A DNA stretch of 9,223 nucleotides. Origin: an uncultured Prevotella sp. Lineage in GTDB: Bacteria > Bacteroidota > Bacteroidia > Bacteroidales > Bacteroidaceae. A program made the position numbers and the translations under genes. The first letter of the stretch is position 1. Every line of letters begins with the position of its first letter. The stretch lies in assembly GCA_937916405.1 (NCBI GenBank), contig CALFUF010000106.1, forward strand, positions 1-9,223, given 5' to 3'. This document shows positions 1 to 4,447 of this stretch, piece after piece. The notes beneath the pieces were generated by a model. The model made no database searches. It was not told where the DNA came from and was given only the letters and a program-made list of their open reading frames with translations.

Positions 1-3
1 GCA

Positions 4-29
4 AGAAAACTATTGGGAAACAGTTTTCT
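4..29 (-). terminator. Possible rho-independent terminator after the downstream pectate lyase
   Basis: An 11-bp stem (positions 4-14 pairing with 19-29, one G-U pair) closes a 4-base loop about 20 bases past the stop codon of the PL1 gene ending at 50. The stem is A/T rich and its minus-strand 3' side ends in TTTTCTTG, so the U-tract is short. It could end transcription from either strand. The hairpin is directly visible; the terminator role is inferred and is weaker than for the element at 2468-2497. Confidence 0.5.
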
Positions 30-49
30 ATAGATGCTGAAGCAATGGA

Positions 50-1294
50 TTATCGCTGGATATACTTGACTCCTCCTTGGATGACAACCCCTTTATAGGT
101 GTCGTCTACCTGTTGTCCCTTGACATTATAGCGTGGCATGTCAGAACGCTGGTTGGTCTTGATAGTATTGATACCAGAAGAAGAGGTAAACTGCAGGGTC
201 GAACCTGCACCATTGTCAACATTACTTACAGTACTTTGCACTAAATTGGCATCGTAACTATCGTATGTATATTGGGTTGATGGTACGAAATAGTCGATAC
301 TGCCAGAGCGTTCTTGCTTGTCGGAGGCTCCATCACAACCAGTGATGGTAACGTTATAGTCCGTTTTGCCAGAACTGGTAGCATAGTTTTTCCAAGGAGT
401 CTTCTTCGCCTTGTCACTGGTGAAGGCACATTTCTCGATATATACGTTGCTCTTATAGCCGCCTCCCACACAGTAACTGGTATTGCTACTGCTATACAGA
501 CAGTTGAGCGTATGTACCTTTCCAAAACGAACACGGGGCATACGTTCCTTACAACCCTCGTCCCACCAGCAGTTGGCAAAGGTGGTGCTCAGCTTTCCTT
601 GGTCTTCCGTCCGGCTGTCGCTGTTGCCTATCAGGTTGGTGAAGCGGTGATCGTTAGAACTGCCGCCATAGCCAGCAGGTCGTGGGTCTTTGTAATAGCG
701 GAAACGACACCATGTGACACTGATGTTGTCAGAAGCAAGGCAAATATCAAGGTTGCCGTCAACACCGTCTTGGAAGTCGCAATGGTCAACCCATATATTG
801 GTACTGCCTTGCAGATACAGGTTGTCGTTAGCATTGAAGTCACAGGCACCAGCACTCTTGAAGGTGAGGTTTCGGATAGCGATATTGTCACACTCACGGA
901 CAAGTAGGATACCAGTCTTATTGATGGCTGCTTTTTTGGCAGCATCAGTATTGGCGGTTGGCGTGTCCTCGTTCAGATTTTGGAAGACAGCCCCAGGTAG
1001 TCCGATGATGGTCTTGTTTTTAACGCCACGCATCTCATATTGTCCGTCAAAGGTGATAGTACCGGAAACATAAATAATCTTTTTCGTGGTGTCAAAAGCA
1101 CTTAGTTGGGCTTTCAGTTGTGAGAAGTTCTCCACAGTGACAGTGGTACCTCCTTCGCCACCAGTCACACTGGCGCCGAAACCGATTGGTGCGTTCTTGT
1201 CGTACGCAGACAGTTTACTCTCATCAATCGTTTGTGCGATGCTCATAGTTGCTGACATCAGCAACGCCATGATTCCTATTAATTTTCTCATCAT
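50..1294 (-). CDS. Secreted pectate lyase, polysaccharide lyase family 1 (single domain)
   Basis: A 414-residue exported PL1 enzyme, expected to cleave alpha-1,4-linked galacturonan by Ca2+-dependent beta-elimination, giving oligomers with a 4,5-unsaturated end. Residues 1-20 are a signal peptide, probably cut at SIA|QT. The parallel beta-helix runs from about 35 to 370. Hallmarks seen are WVDHCDF (168-174), DGNLD (179-183, Ca2+-binding acidic residues) and RMPRVRFG (251-258), which holds R251 and R256, matching the catalytic R218 and R223 of PelC. The tail from about 388 (YNVKGQQV...GGVKYIQR) is the short C-terminal module of Prevotella exported proteins, possibly for type IX secretion or surface sorting. 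Two ATGs stand in tandem at the start (1294 and 1291); either is possible. It has its own promoter upstream and follows the transposase gene. The HRFTNLIG region suggests subfamily PL1_2, which is inference; the PL1 call is firm. Confidence 0.93.
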   Translation of the reverse strand: MMRKLIGIMALLMSATMSIAQTIDESKLSAYDKNAPIGFGASVTGGEGGTTVTVENFSQLKAQLSAFDTTKKIIYVSGTITFDGQYEMRGVKNKTIIGLPGAVFQNLNEDTPTANTDAAKKAAINKTGILLVRECDNIAIRNLTFKSAGACDFNANDNLYLQGSTNIWVDHCDFQDGVDGNLDICLASDNISVTWCRFRYYKDPRPAGYGGSSNDHRFTNLIGNSDSRTEDQGKLSTTFANCWWDEGCKERMPRVRFGKVHTLNCLYSSSNTSYCVGGGYKSNVYIEKCAFTSDKAKKTPWKNYATSSGKTDYNVTITGCDGASDKQERSGSIDYFVPSTQYTYDSYDANLVQSTVSNVDNGAGSTLQFTSSSGINTIKTNQRSDMPRYNVKGQQVDDTYKGVVIQGGVKYIQR

Positions 1295-1313
1295 CTTTTT
1301 GTTTTAGCTGGTG

Positions 1314-1344
1314 CAAAGGTAATCATAATTCTGAAAGAAACAAA
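1314..1344 (-). promoter_or_regulatory. Bacteroidetes-type promoter of the PL1 gene at 50-1294
   Basis: Read on the minus strand, TTTG (1344-1341) is followed after exactly 19 bases by TACCTTTG (1321-1314). This fits the Bacteroides consensus of TTG or TTTG at -33 and TAnnTTTG at -7. The start codon lies about 20 bases downstream, behind an A-rich leader (CTAAAACAAAAAG) with no Shine-Dalgarno sequence, as usual in this phylum. The same TACCTTTGCA core occurs at 2436-2427 and 7167-7158. Confidence 0.8.
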
Positions 1345-1358
1345 ATATTTGGTTTCTT
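1335..1358. other. Imperfect inverted repeat over the transposase stop codon and the -33 box
   Basis: AAGAAAC (1335-1341) and GTTTCTT (1352-1358) are perfect inverted arms. The 10 bases between them are nearly self-complementary too (AAAATATTTG). The element covers the end of the RAYT gene and the -33 TTTG of the next gene's promoter. It could be a weak terminator for the transposase gene, an operator-like site, or an accident of A/T-rich sequence. No T-run follows it on the minus strand. Confidence 0.35.
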
Positions 1359-2421
1359 ATTTCTGTTTCCACTCACATATCTCTTTCGTCATGCTATTCA
1401 GATTCAGGCACATCTGGCGGGTAAGGGCGATACGCTCGTTCTGGTGAGGCCATGGTGCCAGAAGTAGTAATTTCCCTTCCGCACATGCCTCATAATACTG
1501 ATGTCCTGGTTTTGAAAAGGTGTTGAATCCCCATGGCGTAAGGAAGACAAGGGGGAGATGCGCATTCATGACAGCCCGCATCACTCTCTGCTCGCCTTTC
1601 GAGATAGCGGGAGAAATGAGGATTGCCCCCTCCTTAGCCAAGGAAAGATAGTCTTCCACCTTCTCTTTGATTTGCTCTTCACTAAGGCTTCTGCTCAGTT
1701 GCACTTGGATTTTATGCGGGTGTTGCAATAGGAAGCGATTACCGATAGCAGCGTAAGCGTGTAGGGCAACCTGCAGGTTGAAGCGGACACGGAAGTAGTC
1801 TGGATAAGCCTTTTTGATAGCGAGTCTGCGTGGGTTGTCCTGTAAGTAACGTTTCCAGTTTGCCAGTTCTCCTCTCCCAGAGAGGATGTGGTCGTTGAAG
1901 CCCAGTGCCCATAACTGTCCGTGTTCCCTGTCGTCAAGGCTTCTGTCTCGCTTTTCTTGTTTTCTTTGCTGCGACCCGGTCGCAGCAGAGGGGACGATAG
2001 TAGCGTGGACGGCAAGCCCCATTTCCCTGTAAGCCTTGTTACAGCCCGTCTTGAAGCCTTTGATTACTTGTCCCAGATGGCATTCCATTTGTTCTTTTAC
2101 AAAGAGGATGCCATGCAGATGGTCAGGCATTATTTGAAGTCCTATTACCTCAATCTGTGGGTATAATTGCTCTGTTGCCATCCATCTTTCTTTGACTTTC
2201 TCACCTAATGGAGTCAGTTCTACACATGGCGCATTTTCGCTGTCAATAGGGGCGTCTGCGTCTCCGGCGAGTTTGCCCAGCAGAGGACGTCGTCCTTCTA
2301 CTGTTATGGTAATGAGATAGATGCATCTTGCACTATAGTCATGACCTATGCGGCGTCTTAACATTGATGGCTTTTTCTCACCTGCAAATGGTTTATGTTT
2401 CTGATATTGTTCCCAATCCAT
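1357..2421 (-). CDS. REP-associated tyrosine transposase (Y1/HUH, IS200-like) with C-terminal DprA/SLOG-like domain
   Basis: A 354-residue single-strand DNA transposase of the RAYT group. The N-terminal half shows the HUH motif in MPDHLHGIL (H101, H103) and the likely nucleophile Y192 in RYLQDNPRR, aligning with E. coli RAYT H59/H61 and Y115. Residues 140-165 form a hydrophilic linker (SAATGSQQRKQ...) coded partly by a GC-rich palindrome. Residues 266-350 (GAILISPAISKGEQ, LTPWGFN, EGKLLLLAPW, then TRQMCLNLNSM) look like a DprA/SMF-type Rossmann unit; E. coli RAYTs of about 165 residues lack this. The start at 2421 (MDWEQYQ) is preferred: the in-frame ATG at 2469 lies upstream of the promoter and inside the previous gene's terminator. 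The -7 box ends seven bases before this ATG, so the mRNA is nearly leaderless. RAYTs are usually single-copy domesticated genes acting on REP palindromes. The Y1 call is firm; the DprA likeness is from motif reading only. Confidence 0.88.
   Translation of the reverse strand: MDWEQYQKHKPFAGEKKPSMLRRRIGHDYSARCIYLITITVEGRRPLLGKLAGDADAPIDSENAPCVELTPLGEKVKERWMATEQLYPQIEVIGLQIMPDHLHGILFVKEQMECHLGQVIKGFKTGCNKAYREMGLAVHATIVPSAATGSQQRKQEKRDRSLDDREHGQLWALGFNDHILSGRGELANWKRYLQDNPRRLAIKKAYPDYFRVRFNLQVALHAYAAIGNRFLLQHPHKIQVQLSRSLSEEQIKEKVEDYLSLAKEGAILISPAISKGEQRVMRAVMNAHLPLVFLTPWGFNTFSKPGHQYYEACAEGKLLLLAPWPHQNERIALTRQMCLNLNSMTKEICEWKQK
1964..1990. repeat. GC-rich palindrome inside the transposase gene (candidate REP-like element)
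   Basis: GCTGCGACC (1968-1976) and GGTCGCAGC (1978-1986) are perfect 9-base arms around a single C. The symmetry extends to 13 bases per arm (1964-1990) with one T-G pair. It encodes the SAATGSQQ part of the linker between the HUH motif and the catalytic tyrosine of the RAYT. A related 30-nt block occurs at 8300-8329. The palindrome is directly visible; its identity as a REP element is inference. Confidence 0.55.
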
Positions 2422-2428
2422 AACCTTG

Positions 2429-2459
2429 CAAAGGTACGAAGAAAAGAGTAAAAAGCCAA
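2429..2459 (-). promoter_or_regulatory. Bacteroidetes-type promoter of the transposase gene
   Basis: On the minus strand TTGG (2459-2456) is followed after 19 bases by TACCTTTG (2436-2429), matching the -33/-7 arrangement of Bacteroidetes promoters. Only seven bases separate the -7 box from the ATG at 2421, so the predicted transcript has almost no leader. The element also argues against the longer in-frame start at 2469. Confidence 0.7.
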
Positions 2460-2467
2460 GTGGATTC

Positions 2468-2497
2468 AAAAAAAAAGAGACTCCTACGAGCCTCTTT
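2468..2497 (-). terminator. Rho-independent terminator of the GH28-GH105 / PL1 operon
   Basis: A 10-bp stem (2474-2483 pairing with 2488-2497, one G-U pair) closes a 4-base loop. On the minus strand it is followed directly by an unbroken run of nine T (2476-2468, the first three within the stem). It begins three bases after the stop codon of the PL1 gene at 2500. The structure separates the pectinase operon from the transposase gene. Confidence 0.88.
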
Positions 2498-2499
2498 CT

Positions 2500-4440
2500 T
2501 TATTTTTGTATATACTTCTTTCCGTTCTTAATGACGATACCTTTGTAACTTTCAGTGACCCGTTGACCACAGAGGTTATAGATATTACCGTCGCCTTTGA
2601 TCATCACTGGGGTGGTGATGCCGGTGGCATCAGTAATGGTTCCTTTGACCATCACCTGTGCTATACCGAGGTCTTTCTTTGTTACAGTTCCCTCCTTGAT
2701 AAATCCTACGTTATAGAGGTAGATTTTCAATGTGCACGTTCCTTCTGTCTCTTTTGCGATGTTTGTTAATGGCTGCTCATACAACGTATAGTAATTGTAT
2801 CCCTTTGTGGCATCGTAGTTATTACGACTTGGTGAAGAATTCTCAAGGAGTGTGCTCGTTCCTCCAGCATCCGTCCACTTGATGTCGATGGTACCATTAT
2901 CTGTACCAAACTTGCAGGCATAGAAGGATATATCTGTTGCCTTAAATTGGAAACCACTTTTTGTGGTAATGGAGAAAGTGACGATGTCATTCTCAGATGG
3001 TGCGGTAATAGGGCTTTCAGTTGTGAACTTGGTGAAAGTGATGCCTCCAGAAGCGGAAGTGCCGTTTTTAGAGAGATTGCTGCCAAGGTTATAAGTCGTT
3101 GTGGAAATCTCCTCTGTCAGTGCACTGCTTACCTCCGCATCGGTGTTTGATGACATCGCCCAGAAAACACTGCCTTTGCTGCCTTCCGTATCGCTGCCAC
3201 TATTCTCACCATAGGGAAGGGTAGCGCCGGCACCATTCTGTACCGCATCGGGGACGTCGGTAGCGGGTGCAACGGTGTAAGTATAGGGGACGGTGACCGT
3301 TGTTCCAAAGGAGGAAGGTTGTGTACTGGCTTCTTTCACGATATTATTGTCAGCCCATGTTACTGCAGTGGCTCCATTGTTTTTGTAATAGTTCTTCACA
3401 CCAGCAGCGAAATGGTTACCTTCTACAAGGAACTCGGAGTTTATGCGGGGGTTCATGCAAAGGCTGGCACCACTGCAGCTATAGTAGTTGTTCAGCATGT
3501 GAATCTTACCCACACGTCCCATCGGCATACGCTGATTACAACCAGCAGCCCACCAGTTGAAGGCAAAGGTGGTGTTCAGTTTGCCAGTAGCCTCACTGTC
3601 ACTGCTACCGATCAGATTGGTGTTCTGGTGCATATAAGAGTTCGCTGTATAGCGGAAGATACACCAGCTGACGGTGTTGAAGTCGGCAGCATTAGTAATA
3701 TCGAAGTTGCCATCCATACCGTCCATAAACTCACAGTGGTCTACCCAGCAGTTCTTGGCACCAGTAGCAGATAACAGATCGTTGCCACTTACATCGACAG
3801 CACCAGGACCTACGAACGTGATATTGCGAATAATAACGTTCTCTTTATTAAGTGAGAATATTCCCGCTTTACGATAGTTCTCATTCCCATATCTTTCGTA
3901 CAGCGTTTTTCGAGTGATATATTCAGCCTGCTCTTTAATAGTCTGACCATTCAAAGTCCCCCCTTTACCATCAGAGGAACTGGTACTCATGTTCTTTACA
4001 CCAGTAACAGCGGGTTCAAATCTGTCATCTACAGCGTTATCTAAAGCAATTCTGTCATCTTCAGTCAAATACCATTTTGTACGGAGTCGAGCGTTATTAA
4101 TACCGATAATGGTTTTGTCGCCTCTTTCGAAACCGATGCTTTCTGAGACTATAAATTCCCCATCAGCTCCATCGAGAATAACAACATCGTAATTCTTGAT
4201 GGCATTCTGAATGGTACCTTTCATGTCCTGTCCATTAGACTTTAGAGTGATTACATTACCTGTAAATCCATCTGGGATAGGATAGGTGTAGCAACCACCA
4301 CCAGTAATATCATAAGTACTGGTGGCATCTGTTCGTGAGGATACGGTACAGAAGCCGAAGGGCTTATTGAGGTCGTAGTCTGTAGCCAATGCTGATAGTG
4401 ATACTGCTAAAAGCAAAGAAGTCAATAGATTTTTCTTCAT
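2500..4440 (-). CDS. Secreted multidomain pectate lyase, PL1 with C-terminal beta-rich domain and sorting-like tail
   Basis: A 646-residue exported lyase, expected to depolymerise homogalacturonan by beta-elimination. Residues 1-19 are a signal peptide (cut near ALA|TD). The PL1 beta-helix spans about 25-410, with WVDHCEF (232-238), DGNFD (243-247, Ca2+ ligands) and RMPMGRVG (304-311) holding R304 and R309, equivalent to PelC R218 and R223. Residues about 145-190 are an insertion absent from the paralogue at 50-1294. Residues about 420-600 form a Ser/Thr/Gly-rich beta-type domain, possibly carbohydrate binding; I do not recognise its family. The tail from 621 (YNLCGQRV...NGKKYIQK) matches the other lyase. 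The start at 4440 is chosen because it begins the signal peptide (MKKNLLTS); a longer reading would overlap the preceding gene. It lies seven bases after the GH28-GH105 stop, so the two are co-transcribed and perhaps translationally coupled. A strong terminator follows. Confidence 0.92.
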   Translation of the reverse strand: MKKNLLTSLLLAVSLSALATDYDLNKPFGFCTVSSRTDATSTYDITGGGCYTYPIPDGFTGNVITLKSNGQDMKGTIQNAIKNYDVVILDGADGEFIVSESIGFERGDKTIIGINNARLRTKWYLTEDDRIALDNAVDDRFEPAVTGVKNMSTSSSDGKGGTLNGQTIKEQAEYITRKTLYERYGNENYRKAGIFSLNKENVIIRNITFVGPGAVDVSGNDLLSATGAKNCWVDHCEFMDGMDGNFDITNAADFNTVSWCIFRYTANSYMHQNTNLIGSSDSEATGKLNTTFAFNWWAAGCNQRMPMGRVGKIHMLNNYYSCSGASLCMNPRINSEFLVEGNHFAAGVKNYYKNNGATAVTWADNNIVKEASTQPSSFGTTVTVPYTYTVAPATDVPDAVQNGAGATLPYGENSGSDTEGSKGSVFWAMSSNTDAEVSSALTEEISTTTYNLGSNLSKNGTSASGGITFTKFTTESPITAPSENDIVTFSITTKSGFQFKATDISFYACKFGTDNGTIDIKWTDAGGTSTLLENSSPSRNNYDATKGYNYYTLYEQPLTNIAKETEGTCTLKIYLYNVGFIKEGTVTKKDLGIAQVMVKGTITDATGITTPVMIKGDGNIYNLCGQRVTESYKGIVIKNGKKYIQK

Positions 4441-4447
4441 AGTGATT

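Noticed and set aside
314..907. Long open frame on the plus strand opposite the shorter PL1 gene
   Set aside because: It is fully antisense to a gene with clear PL1 motifs and has no recognisable domain or promoter. It reflects codon bias of the true gene.
2422..2469. Longer in-frame start for the transposase (MNPLGF...)
   Set aside because: The extra codons run across the -7 and -33 promoter boxes and the T-tract of the upstream terminator, so they are unlikely to be transcribed.
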